From assembly GCF_029392895.1 (NCBI RefSeq), contig NZ_CP114200.1, forward strand, positions 7,694,501 through 7,758,500: a stretch of DNA of 64,000 bases, written 5' to 3'. The first letter of the stretch is position 1. The number at the start of each line of letters is the position of its first letter. Shown piece by piece: positions 28,573-37,437 of this stretch. This DNA comes from Streptomyces sp. 71268. GTDB lineage: Bacteria; Actinomycetota; Actinomycetes; Streptomycetales; Streptomycetaceae. Below the pieces are notes generated by a model. It made no database searches and was not told the DNA's origin. It saw nothing but the letters and a program-made list of their open reading frames with translations. The position numbers were made by a program, and so were the translations under genes.

Positions 28573-30078
28573 ATGGGCGAGTGGACCTCTGCGGTGGGGG
28601 CTCCGCAGTTGGCGCGGCTCCTGGCGTCGCAGCGTCCGGCGGGGGCCGTCGCCGAGGTGCCGGGGCGCCGGGTGCCCGCTTACCGGGCGCTGGCCGACGG
28701 CGTGCGGCTGCTCGTCCTTGAGGGCCGGCTGCCGGTGGCCGCGCGGGTTCCGGCCGAGCGGGAACTCGCCGCCGCCCTCGCCGTCAGCCGCACCACCGTC
28801 GCCGCCGCGTACGAGGCGCTGCGAGGCGAGGGCTTCCTCGCCTCGCGCCGCGGGTCGGGCAGTTGGACGGCCGTGCCGGCGGGCAACCCGCTGCCCACCC
28901 GGGCCCTGGAGCCGCTGCCGCCGGAGGCCGCCAGCTCGGTGATCGACCTCGGCTGCGCGGCGCTTCCCGCACCCGAGCCGTGGCTGACCCGCGCGGTGGG
29001 CGGCGCGATGGAGGCGCTGCCGCCGTACGCCCACACCCACGGCGACTACCCCGCCGGTCTTCCCATCCTGCGGCAGGCGCTCGCGGACCGCTACACCGAG
29101 CGCGGCATCCCGACCATGCCGGAGCAGATCATGGTCACCACCGGGGCGATGGGCGCCGTGGCCGCCATCTGTCGCCTCATGGTCAGGCCCGGCGAACGCG
29201 TGGCCGTCGAGTCCCCCTCGTACGCCAACGTCCTCCAGCTCATGCGCGAGATGGGCACCCGGCTGGTGCCCGTCGCCATGGCCGACGGGTTGCGGGGCTG
29301 GGACGTCGCGGGCTGGCGGCAGGTGCTGCGCGACGCTGCGCCGCGGATGGCCTACGTCGTCGCCGACTTCCACAACCCGACCGGCGCGCTCGCCTCTAAC
29401 GAGCAGCGGCGCGACCTGGTCGAGGCCGCGCGCTCGGCCGGCACCGTACTCGTGGTGGACGAGACGATGGCCGACCTGCCGCTGGAGCCGGACGTGCGGA
29501 TGCCCAAGCCGGTCTCCGCGTTCGACCCCGCCGGCAATGCCGTGATCACCCTGGGAAGCGCGAGCAAGGCGTTCTGGGGCGGGTTGCGGATCGGCTGGGT
29601 GCGGGCCGCGCCCGAGGTGATCCGCACGCTGGTCGCGGCCCGCGCGTACGCCGACCTCGGCACGCCCGTCATCGATCAGCTCGCCGTGAACTGGCTGCTG
29701 GGCAACGGCGGCTGGGAGGAGGCGGTGGCCGTGCGGCGAGCCGGCGCGCGGGAGAACCGGGACGCGCTGGTCGCCGCGCTCGAACGGCACCTGCCGGACT
29801 GGGAGTTCACGATCCCCCGGGGCGGGCTCACGCTGTGGGTGCGCACCGGGGGACTGTCCGGATCGCGCGTCGCCGAGGCCGGCGAACGGCTCGGGGTGCG
29901 CGTCCCGTCCGGGCCGCGCTTCGGCATCGACGGGGCGTTCGAGGGGTACGTGCGGCTGCCGTTCACCGTCAGCGGCGCGATCGCCGACGAGGCCGCCGTC
30001 CGGCTGGCGGCCGCGGCACGCCTGGTGGCGACGGGTGCCGGCGCCGAGGGTGAGTCGACGCGGCTGTTCGTGGCGTAG
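28573..30078 (+). CDS. MocR-type GntR/aminotransferase regulator (YczR-like)
   Basis: This 501-residue protein starts at ATG 28573 (GTG 28567 is an alternative; AAAGGTGG lies upstream). Residues about 35-105 form a GntR winged helix (RVPAERELAAALAVSRTTVAAAY), and the remainder is a fold-type I aminotransferase domain. It shows HGDYPAGLPILRQALADRY, VTTGAMGAVAAICRLM, DFHNPTGAL, VDETMADLPL and SASKAFWGGLRIGW, where the Lys in SASKAFW binds PLP. It should use PLP as a ligand and control the divergent membrane protein gene. Confidence 0.92.
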   Translation: MGEWTSAVGAPQLARLLASQRPAGAVAEVPGRRVPAYRALADGVRLLVLEGRLPVAARVPAERELAAALAVSRTTVAAAYEALRGEGFLASRRGSGSWTAVPAGNPLPTRALEPLPPEAASSVIDLGCAALPAPEPWLTRAVGGAMEALPPYAHTHGDYPAGLPILRQALADRYTERGIPTMPEQIMVTTGAMGAVAAICRLMVRPGERVAVESPSYANVLQLMREMGTRLVPVAMADGLRGWDVAGWRQVLRDAAPRMAYVVADFHNPTGALASNEQRRDLVEAARSAGTVLVVDETMADLPLEPDVRMPKPVSAFDPAGNAVITLGSASKAFWGGLRIGWVRAAPEVIRTLVAARAYADLGTPVIDQLAVNWLLGNGGWEEAVAVRRAGARENRDALVAALERHLPDWEFTIPRGGLTLWVRTGGLSGSRVAEAGERLGVRVPSGPRFGIDGAFEGYVRLPFTVSGAIADEAAVRLAAAARLVATGAGAEGESTRLFVA

Positions 30079-30112
30079 TCGTACGGCGCCGCCCGGCCGC
30101 CGTGGCCGGACG

Positions 30113-31678
30113 TCAGCGTGGGGCCGCCGGCGGCGCGGCCGACGGCACGGCCTCCGTCGCCGACGGAGCCGCCGCGTAGCCCGGCAGGAGGGCGAGCACC
30201 GCCCCGCGCTGGGCCTCGCTGGTGGCGTCGTCGTACGGGTCGGGCGTGGCGGGGACCTGGAGGCGGTAGACCGGACCGTCGCCGAGCCGGGCGAAGCCCC
30301 GGCCCGGCGGCGTGTCGGGCACCGGCGAGGTGGGCGGCGGCGCGCCGAGCGTGCGGTGGAGCTGTTCGTACGAGGCGGGCCCGAGCACCACGCGGGCGCG
30401 CGTGGCGGCGGCGACGTACGGGCCGAGGGTCTCGGCCCCGTCGGGTTGCTCGGCGATGACGACGCTGATGTGCGCGGGCCGGCCGTGTCGGAGCGGGCCG
30501 CGCAGCAGCTCCTGGGGGCCGGGGCGGCCGTCGGTCGAGGTCAGGTGGGTGAGGGTGGCGGGCCGGTCCACCACCAGCCACAGCGGCCGGCGGATGTCGT
30601 CGGGGGCGGGGTGGCCGAGCCGTCGGGCCTCGTGGGCGCGGACGAGTCGCCGTTCGGTCTCGTGCGCGGCCCACTCCAGGGCGGCCAGCGCGCCGGCCGG
30701 GTCGCTCTCCACGGCCAGGACGCCGGACCGGCCGTGCAGGAAGCCGTAGCCGCCGCTGCCCGCGCCGTCGACGACCAGGACGTCGGCGTACGGCAGGGCC
30801 TGGAGCAGCAGCGAACGCAGCAGGGTGGTGGTTCCGCTGCCTGGCCGGCCGAGCGCGAGCAGGTGCGGTTCGGTGGACCGGGGGCCGGTGCGCCACAGCA
30901 CCGGCGCCGCGTGCTGGTCGGCCCGCCCGTCGAGGTCGGTCACCGGTACGGTGCGCCGCACCGCGTCCGGGTCGGTGAAGCCGAGAACCGCCTCGCCGGG
31001 CGCCGTCACGAAGCGCTGGGCGCACAGGGTGGTGGGCAGGGCGGGCAACACGCTGAGGGTGAGCCGGCCCGCTTCCTGGTCCCAGTCGAAGCGGTACTCG
31101 CGGCCCCGCCCGCACTTCGCGGCCAGCAACCGTTCCACGTGCCACCGCGCCACGGGGTCGCCATCCGCGAAGTAGCCGGGGTAGCGCAGCACCAGGTACG
31201 TGGGCCGCCCGTCGTCCGCGAAGGCGTACTCCTCGAACGCCGTCTCCCAGCTACGGGCGTACGCGTAGAGCGGGTCGGGGTCCTCGGGCGCGCCGAAGTG
31301 CGGTACGAGCGCCTCGTACAGCGTGCGCAGCCGCGCGGCCTCGGCCCCGGTGGGCGTGTTGCGCAGCGCCGACCGGTCGCGGCCGGCCCAGCCCGCCGCG
31401 GCCAGCAGGCCGACCAGCGCCAACAGCGGCCCGTACGGCGCGAGGGCGACGGCCAGGGCGCCGGCCGCGCCGAAGAACAGCGTGGGACCGCGTCGCTCCC
31501 GTGGGGTCTGCTCCCACCTACGGCGACCAGCCGTGGCGAGCACTCGCAGGCCGCGCGCCACGATCAGCAACGGGTGCAGGACGTCGGCCACGCCGCCGGC
31601 GGCGGTGCGCGCGAGGGCGCGCCCGCGGGCGAGTGGGGCCTTGGTGATCGGGGGGCGGGGGAGCGCGGGGCGGGCCAC
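30113..31678 (-). CDS. FtsK/SpoIIIE-like P-loop ATPase, conserved in Streptomyces
   Basis: This 521-residue protein starts at GTG 31678 with GGAGGCCGCCC upstream. Two hydrophobic segments (about 68-100) anchor it near the N-terminus. A middle domain of unknown fold (about 105-255) precedes the nucleotide-binding domain with Walker A GRPGSGTTTLLRS and Walker B-like PLWLVVDRPA. The C-terminus has HISVVIAEQPDG, typical of FtsK/TraB-type ATPases. It may move DNA or protein across the membrane. The 64-residue membrane protein just upstream is a likely partner (29 bp gap). Confidence 0.78.
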   Translation of the reverse strand: MARPALPRPPITKAPLARGRALARTAAGGVADVLHPLLIVARGLRVLATAGRRRWEQTPRERRGPTLFFGAAGALAVALAPYGPLLALVGLLAAAGWAGRDRSALRNTPTGAEAARLRTLYEALVPHFGAPEDPDPLYAYARSWETAFEEYAFADDGRPTYLVLRYPGYFADGDPVARWHVERLLAAKCGRGREYRFDWDQEAGRLTLSVLPALPTTLCAQRFVTAPGEAVLGFTDPDAVRRTVPVTDLDGRADQHAAPVLWRTGPRSTEPHLLALGRPGSGTTTLLRSLLLQALPYADVLVVDGAGSGGYGFLHGRSGVLAVESDPAGALAALEWAAHETERRLVRAHEARRLGHPAPDDIRRPLWLVVDRPATLTHLTSTDGRPGPQELLRGPLRHGRPAHISVVIAEQPDGAETLGPYVAAATRARVVLGPASYEQLHRTLGAPPPTSPVPDTPPGRGFARLGDGPVYRLQVPATPDPYDDATSEAQRGAVLALLPGYAAAPSATEAVPSAAPPAAPR

Positions 31679-31707
31679 GGGCGGCCTCCAGGGCTGGCGG
31701 TGGGCGG

Positions 31708-31902
31708 TCAGATCCTGATGTCGCCCAGCAGGTCGGCGAGGCTGGCGCTGCCGGCCTGGATGCTGGGCGCGATCGCCGTGCCGGCCAGGTAGAAGCCGAA
31801 CAGGGCGCAGACGATGGCGTGTGATGCCTTGAGGCCGTCCTTACGGAAGAACAGGAAGACGATGACGCCGAGCAGCACGACGCCGGAGATGGAAAAGATC
31901 AT
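31708..31902 (-). CDS. small two-helix membrane protein
   Basis: This 64-residue protein starts at ATG 31902 with AGGAGACCCGTC upstream. It has an N-terminal membrane helix (about 4-19), a short positive loop (FFRKDGLKASH) and a second helix (about 29-50), ending SLADLLGDIRI. It is the first gene of an apparent two-gene operon with the FtsK-like ATPase. Function is unknown. Confidence 0.8.
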   Translation of the reverse strand: MIFSISGVVLLGVIVFLFFRKDGLKASHAIVCALFGFYLAGTAIAPSIQAGSASLADLLGDIRI

Positions 31903-32139
31903 GACGGGTCTCCTGAAGAATGTGGACGATCACCGCGAGTGGCACAAGACTCACAGAAAGTGCGAAAGGGAGAAAGTTGCGAATGGGTGATTTATCAGTC
32001 AATTCATTCGCGCGTGAGTGATGATCGATCCGTAGGGTGGGAGTGCGGCGCGGACCGGAACCGCGGCGCCTCGATGCGGCGATCGGGGCTCTCCCGCACC
32101 TGGGGTGGGCCCTCCTCGACAGAGCGAAGGGCGGATTTC

Positions 32140-32580
32140 ATGACCGAACACGGCGGTGCCAGCACACAGGGCGGGGTGGACCCGAACGCCGAGCCGGCGC
32201 ACGATCCGGAGGTGCTGCAACTGGCGGCCAAGGTCTTCGACCTGGCCCGGCACGGCGACACGGACACGCTGGCCGCGTACGTGGACGCCGGGGTCCCCGC
32301 CAACCTCACCAACGACCGCGGCGACTCGCTGGTCATGCTCGCCGCCTACCACGGCCACGCGGAGTCCGTGGAGGCGCTGCTCCAGCGCGGCGCCGACCCG
32401 GACCGCGCCAACGACCGGGGCCAGACGCCGCTGGCGGGCGCGGTGTTCAAGGGCGAGGACGCGGTCGTCCGGCTGCTCGTGCGGCACGGCGCGAACCCGT
32501 CGGCCGGCACGCCGTCGGCGCTTGAGGCGGCCCAGGTCTTCGGCCGCCCGGACCTGGTGGGGCTGTTCACCGAGGGGTGA
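32140..32580 (+). CDS. ankyrin-repeat protein
   Basis: This 146-residue protein starts at ATG 32140; the frame is open to 31939 but upstream sequence is AT-rich and unlike coding DNA. After a 30-residue acidic start come about three ankyrin repeats (ARHGDTDTLAAYVDAGVPAN, NDRGDSLVMLAAYHGHAESV, NDRGQTPLAGAVFKGEDAVV). These mediate protein binding. No partner is indicated by context. Confidence 0.88.
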   Translation: MTEHGGASTQGGVDPNAEPAHDPEVLQLAAKVFDLARHGDTDTLAAYVDAGVPANLTNDRGDSLVMLAAYHGHAESVEALLQRGADPDRANDRGQTPLAGAVFKGEDAVVRLLVRHGANPSAGTPSALEAAQVFGRPDLVGLFTEG

Positions 32581-32740
32581 GGGCAGGCGGCTGGCGGCGG
32601 GCCGCGCCGAGTCCGGTCCAGCTCGGTGTGGCACAGCCTCGCGCTGGCTGATAACGGCCCTCCGAGCGGGGCGTTCGGGCACCGCGGCGACCGCCGCGCG
32701 CGAGCCGGCCGGTGGCGGGCGCCGCCGTACGCTGTCCGCC

Positions 32741-34129
32741 ATGGCAGACAGAGACGAGCTGATCAGGCGGCGCCCGTTGGTGGCCGAGGCCGCGGCGCTC
32801 CGCTCGGGGGAGTGGGACCCGCTCGCGCACGTCGAGCGGACCTGCGATCGGATTGCCGCGATCGATGGCCGGATACGTGCGTTCGTCGCCGAGCCGGACC
32901 GGCGCGGGCGGCTGCGGGCCGAGGCCGCCGAGGTCCGCGCCCGCTGGCCCGAGCCCGCCGAACGGCCCGCGCTGTACGGCGTACCCGTCGGCGTGAAGGA
33001 CATCATGCACGCCGACGGGCTGGCCACGGGCGCCGGCTCGGCCGTGCCCGCCGGGGAGCTGACGGGGGAGCAGGCGGCGGTGGTGGCGCGGCTGCGCGCG
33101 GCCGGGGCCGTGGTGGCGGGCAAGACGGTGACCGCCGAGTTCGCGGTCACGGCCCCCGGCCCCACCCGTAACCCGCACCACCTCGACCACTCGCCGGGCG
33201 GCTCCAGCAGTGGTTCGGCGGCGGCCGTCGCGGCGGGCATGGTGCCGCTGGCGATCGGCACCCAGACCGTGGGCTCGATGATCCGGCCGGCGGCCTACTG
33301 CGGCGTCGTCGGCTTCAAACCCAGCTACGACCGCATCCCCGTGGCCGGCGTCATCGCCAACGCGCCCAGCCTGGACACGCTCGGCCTCTTCGCCACGGAC
33401 GTGGCCGGCGTTGCCCACGCGGCGGCGGTGGTGTGCGACGACTGGCGCCCCGAGGCGGCGCGGGAGGCGACCGGCGCCGGGCGCGCGCTACCCGTGCTCG
33501 GCGTGCCCACGGGGCCCTACCTTGACCGCGCGGACGCGGACGCGGTGGCGGCGTTCGACGCGCGGGTCGAGCGCCTGCGGGCGGCCGGGTTCACGGTGCG
33601 CCGGGTGCCGTTCATGCCGGACTTCGACACCGTCTACGCCCAGCAGTTCGTCGTCAACCGGTACGAGGTGGCCCGCACGCATGCGGAGTGGTTCCCGCGC
33701 TTCGGCCACCTCTACCGCCCCGAGACCGTCGCCGCCATCCGGCAGGGCCAGGCGGTGACGGAGGCCGACTACGCGGCGGCCCGGGAGCACCAGCGGGCGT
33801 TCCGCGACCGGGTGCACGCCACGCTGGCCGCCGAGGGCATCGACCTGTGGATCACGCCGGCCGCCACCGGCACGGCGCCCCGGGGGCTGGCCACCACCGG
33901 CAACTCCGTGATGTGCCTGCCGTGGTCGTACGCGGGGGTGCCGGCGCTCACCGTGCCCGCCGGCAGCCTGGCCCCCGGGCTGCCGCTCGGCGTGCAGTGC
34001 GTGGCCCGCGCCGGCGCCGACGAGGAGTTGCTGGGTTGGGCGCCGGCGATCGAGGCGGCCACGGCCACCGAGACCGCCACCGCCACCGCCACGACCACCG
34101 CCACCGACGCGGCGGCCGGCACCGGCTGA
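32741..34129 (+). CDS. amidase signature family enzyme
   Basis: This 462-residue protein starts at ATG 32741. There is no ribosome site, but a TACGCT element about 8 nt upstream could serve a leaderless transcript. The amidase signature is present: catalytic Lys in PVGVKDIMHADG, the Gly/Ser loop SPGGSSSGSAAAVAAG, the second Ser in TVGSMIRPAAYCGVVGFKPS. The C-terminal domain ends normally and is followed by a low-complexity Ala/Thr tail encoded by a (GCCACC)-like repeat. It hydrolyses amides; the substrate is unknown. Confidence 0.9.
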   Translation: MADRDELIRRRPLVAEAAALRSGEWDPLAHVERTCDRIAAIDGRIRAFVAEPDRRGRLRAEAAEVRARWPEPAERPALYGVPVGVKDIMHADGLATGAGSAVPAGELTGEQAAVVARLRAAGAVVAGKTVTAEFAVTAPGPTRNPHHLDHSPGGSSSGSAAAVAAGMVPLAIGTQTVGSMIRPAAYCGVVGFKPSYDRIPVAGVIANAPSLDTLGLFATDVAGVAHAAAVVCDDWRPEAAREATGAGRALPVLGVPTGPYLDRADADAVAAFDARVERLRAAGFTVRRVPFMPDFDTVYAQQFVVNRYEVARTHAEWFPRFGHLYRPETVAAIRQGQAVTEADYAAAREHQRAFRDRVHATLAAEGIDLWITPAATGTAPRGLATTGNSVMCLPWSYAGVPALTVPAGSLAPGLPLGVQCVARAGADEELLGWAPAIEAATATETATATATTTATDAAAGTG

Positions 34130-34245
34130 CCCGCCCGCCGCGCTGCTCGTCCGCCGCGCCCTGCCCCGCCGCACTGCCTGCTCGCCCGCCGCGTGGCCCG
34201 TCCGTCCGCCGTGCCGCGCGCCCATAGCGGGCGGGGCGCGGACGG

Positions 34246-34965
34246 TCAGCGGGGGCTTGACGAGGCGGTGGATGGCGCGTCGGTCGTCACGAGGACGACG
34301 TCCAGGGCGCGCGGGCCGTGCACCCCCTCCACCCGGCTGAGTTCGATGTCGCTGGTGGCCGACGGGCCCGAGATCCAGGTCAACGGGCGGTGCGGCACCA
34401 GGCGTTCCAACGCCTGTGGCAACGAGTCCACCACCTGCCCCGGAACGTGTACGACGCACACGTGGTGGTCGGGTACGAGCGTGAGCTGACGGCGCCCCTG
34501 CCCGGGGCCCGCGTCGAGGACGAGCGTGCCGGTCTCGGCGATCGCCACCGCGCATCCGGTCACGACGCTGTCGACCGCGTCGAGGTCGCGGGCGCTCAGC
34601 GCGGGCGTGTCGGGGACCGGGGTGGCGGCGGACGCGGACAGCCAGTCGGCCGGCAGCCCCTCGGGCACCACCACACGGCGCGCGCCCCGCGCGGCGAGCA
34701 GCGCCGCGACGGTGTCCGGCAGCCCGGCCGGGTCGGTCCGGTGCACCCGGGCCCGGTAGTCCGCCAGGTGCGTCGCGAGCAGTTCGACCCGTTCGGCCGC
34801 CGTGCGCTCGCCGTGCACCCGCAGATAGTCCCGGGCCACGCCGTCCCGCGCGGGCCCGCCGTCGGTGTGCGCCGCGCCGCCCGTAGCCCCCGTGTCGGGG
34901 TGCTCCTCCCGCACGTCGGCCAGCGCCCGGCGCACCCGGCCGAGGACCCGTTCCCTGCTGCTCAT
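34246..34965 (-). CDS. lutC: LUD-domain protein LutC
   Basis: This 239-residue protein starts at ATG 34965, overlapping the lutB stop (ATGA). It starts SSRERVLGRVRRALADV and ends with the LUD-domain motifs GCAVAIAETGTLVLDAGPGQG, LTLVPDHHVCVV, ISGPSATSDIELSRVEGVHGP. It is the third subunit of the LutABC complex, which oxidises L-lactate to pyruvate. The family is well defined and the operon order lutA-lutB-lutC is standard. Confidence 0.93.
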   Translation of the reverse strand: MSSRERVLGRVRRALADVREEHPDTGATGGAAHTDGGPARDGVARDYLRVHGERTAAERVELLATHLADYRARVHRTDPAGLPDTVAALLAARGARRVVVPEGLPADWLSASAATPVPDTPALSARDLDAVDSVVTGCAVAIAETGTLVLDAGPGQGRRQLTLVPDHHVCVVHVPGQVVDSLPQALERLVPHRPLTWISGPSATSDIELSRVEGVHGPRALDVVLVTTDAPSTASSSPR

Positions 34966-36458
34966 GCCGTCCCCCGCTCGCCACGGGTGCGCTGCCACCA
35001 GTCGCGGAAGGACTCCGCCGGCACCTCGGGCAGGTCGCGGCCGCGCGTCCAGGCGCGACCGGGGCCCGGCAGGTGCCTGGGGTGCAGCGCGCGGGTACGC
35101 GAGGCCAACCGCTGGCCCGCGCGGAGCGCGCGCGGGTGCTCGAACGCCCAGCGGGCGGCGCGCATGGCGGCCCGCTCGGCCGCGTGCCCCCTGGCCGGCC
35201 GGATCACCGCCCGCGTGCCGCGTACCGTCACCGGGCCGCCCTCGACCACCCGCTCCCGGAGCCGCACCAGGACCTCGGGGATGTCGATGGCGACCGGGCA
35301 GACCTCGTAGCAGGCGCCGCAGAGCGAGGAGGCGTACGGCAGGGACGCGTCCAGCGCGCTGACGGTGCCGCGGAGCTGCGGCGTCAGGATCGCGCCGATC
35401 GGCCCGGGGTAGGCGGAGCCGTAGGCGTGGCCGCCGGCGCGCTCGTAGACGGGGCACACGTTGAGGCAGGCGGAGCAGCGGATGCAGCGCAGGGCCTGGC
35501 GTCCCACCTGGTCGGCGAGCGCGTCGGTGCGGCCGTTGTCGAGCAGGACCAGGTGGAAGGCGGCGGGGCCGTCGCCGTCGGTGGTGCCGGTCCACATGGA
35601 GGTGTAGGGGTTCATGCGCTCGGCGGTGGAGGAGCGCGGCAGCAGTTGCAGGAAGACTTCGAGGTCGCGCCAGGAGGGGATGACCTTCTCGATGCCGACG
35701 ACCGAGATCAGCGTCTCGGGCAGGGTCAGGCACATCCGGCCGTTGCCTTCGGACTCGACGACGACCAGGGTGCCGGTCTCGGCGACGATGAAGTTGGCGC
35801 CGGAGACGGCGACCTTGGCCGACAGGAACTTCTCCCGCAGGTGCAGCCGCGCGGCCTCGGCGAGTTCGGCCGGCTCGTCGGTGAGCCCGGCGGGCGCCGG
35901 GCGGCCCCACCGGCCCATCTGGGTGCGGAAGATGTCGCGGATCTCGGCGCGGTTGCGGTGGATGGCGGGCACCAGGATGTGCGAGGGCAGGTCGTGTCCG
36001 AGCTGCACGATCAACTCGGCCAGATCCGTCTCGTACGCCGTGATCCCGGCCGCCGCCAGCGCCTCGTTGAGGCCGATCTCCTGGGTGGCCATCGACTTGA
36101 CCTTGACCACCTCGCGCTCGCCGGTCTCCCGAACCAGCCGGGTGACGATGGCGTTGGCCTCGGCGGCGTCGACGGCCCAGTGCACCTGGCCGCCGGCGGC
36201 CGTGACGGCGGCCTCCACCTGTTCCAGGTAGTGATCGAGGTGGCGCAGGGTGTGGTCCTTGATGGCGGCGCCCGCCGCGCGCAGCTCGCCCCAGTCGGCG
36301 AGTTCGGCGACGGCCGCGGCGCGCTTGGCCCGGATGGTGTGCGTGGCGCGCCGCAGGTTGTTCCGCAGCGTGGTGTCGCGCGTGGAGCGCTCGGCCGCGT
36401 CCGGGAACGCGGGGGCGGCGCCGGGCGGGGTGGGCATGCCGAGGTGGATACGGGTCAC
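34962..36458 (-). CDS. lutB: lactate utilization iron-sulfur protein LutB
   Basis: This 498-residue protein starts at GTG 36458 (GGAAGGAAGGGTGCT upstream), overlapping the lutA stop. The N-terminal LUD domain contains VAVSGANFIVAETGTLVVVE. Two [4Fe-4S] motifs follow: RCIRCSACLNVCPVY and SLCGACYEVCPVAI. The C-terminus is a long basic helical region. It transfers electrons within LutABC and overlaps both neighbours, so the three genes are translated together. Confidence 0.95.
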   Translation of the reverse strand: MTRIHLGMPTPPGAAPAFPDAAERSTRDTTLRNNLRRATHTIRAKRAAAVAELADWGELRAAGAAIKDHTLRHLDHYLEQVEAAVTAAGGQVHWAVDAAEANAIVTRLVRETGEREVVKVKSMATQEIGLNEALAAAGITAYETDLAELIVQLGHDLPSHILVPAIHRNRAEIRDIFRTQMGRWGRPAPAGLTDEPAELAEAARLHLREKFLSAKVAVSGANFIVAETGTLVVVESEGNGRMCLTLPETLISVVGIEKVIPSWRDLEVFLQLLPRSSTAERMNPYTSMWTGTTDGDGPAAFHLVLLDNGRTDALADQVGRQALRCIRCSACLNVCPVYERAGGHAYGSAYPGPIGAILTPQLRGTVSALDASLPYASSLCGACYEVCPVAIDIPEVLVRLRERVVEGGPVTVRGTRAVIRPARGHAAERAAMRAARWAFEHPRALRAGQRLASRTRALHPRHLPGPGRAWTRGRDLPEVPAESFRDWWQRTRGERGTA

Positions 36459-37207
36459 AGCACCCTTCCTTCCGTACTGGCCAGGATCTCCGCGAGGTGT
36501 ACGGGGCGCACGGCCGAGCCCCGGCGGGACAGGGTGCCGCCGATGTGCGTCTGGCAGGAGTTGTCCACGGTGCACACCACGTCGGCCCCGGTGGCCTCGA
36601 TGGCGCGGGCCTTGTCGGCGCCCATGGCGGTCGAGACGGCGGCGTTCTTGACGGCGAACGTGCCACCGAAGCCGCAACACTCGTCGGCCCCCGCCAACTC
36701 GACCAGCTTGAGCCCCCGTACCTGGCGCAGCAGGGCCAGCGGCCGGTCGCCCAGGCCCAGCATGCGCAGCCCGTGGCAGGTGGGGTGGTAGGTGACGGTG
36801 TGCGGGTAGTACGCGCCGACGTCGGTCACCCCGAGGACGTCCACCAGGAACTCCGTCAGCTCGTACGTCCGTGGCACGACGTTCGCCGCCGCCTCGGCCA
36901 ACGCGCTGCCGCGCCCCTCGGCCCGGGCCCTGGCTCCCAGGCGCGGATAGTTGTCCCGCACCATGGCGACGCAGGAGCCGGAGGGGGTGACGATGTGGTC
37001 GTAGCCCGCGAAGACCTCGGCGTAGTGACGCAGCAGCGGTTCGCTCTCGTGCCGGTACCCCGTGTTGTACTGCGGCTGGCCGCAGCAGGACTGGGCGGCG
37101 GGGAAGTCCACCTCGACGCCCAGCCGCTCCAGGAGGGTGACGACGGCCTGGCCGGTGCGCGGGTAGAGGGTGTCGTTGACGCAGGTGACGAAGAGGGCAA
37201 CGCGCAC
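36455..37207 (-). CDS. lutA: lactate utilization protein LutA (CCG domain)
   Basis: This 250-residue protein starts at GTG 37207 with GGAAGGAGCGTCC upstream. It holds two CCG-type Cys-rich motifs: QSCCGQPQYNTG (about 40-51) and ADECCGFGGTFAVKN (about 180-194), as in heterodisulfide-reductase-like proteins. TYHPTCHGLRMLG is also typical. It is the first gene of lutABC; the promoter should lie within 37,208-37,437. No clear GntR operator was confirmed there, though GGTCAT...ATGACC arms (37322, 37357) are present. Confidence 0.94.
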   Translation of the reverse strand: MRVALFVTCVNDTLYPRTGQAVVTLLERLGVEVDFPAAQSCCGQPQYNTGYRHESEPLLRHYAEVFAGYDHIVTPSGSCVAMVRDNYPRLGARARAEGRGSALAEAAANVVPRTYELTEFLVDVLGVTDVGAYYPHTVTYHPTCHGLRMLGLGDRPLALLRQVRGLKLVELAGADECCGFGGTFAVKNAAVSTAMGADKARAIEATGADVVCTVDNSCQTHIGGTLSRRGSAVRPVHLAEILASTEGRVL

Positions 37208-37437
37208 GGACGCTCCTTCCGGCCCGCCTCGCGAGGTGCCCCGGCCCTTCGGGTTCGGCCTGCCTCGGCCGGTGGCGCCGGCCGACCACCGGGGCGGGCC
37301 CGGAAGGTGATCAACCGCGGTGGTCATCCTGCCGCAGCCGATGGGCGGTGTGAAGTATGACCGGGCCGCCACCCCCGCGCGCTGACCGGCGCCGTTCGCC
37401 CGGTCGGCGGACCGCCGCCGGAGCGCGCGCCCCGTGC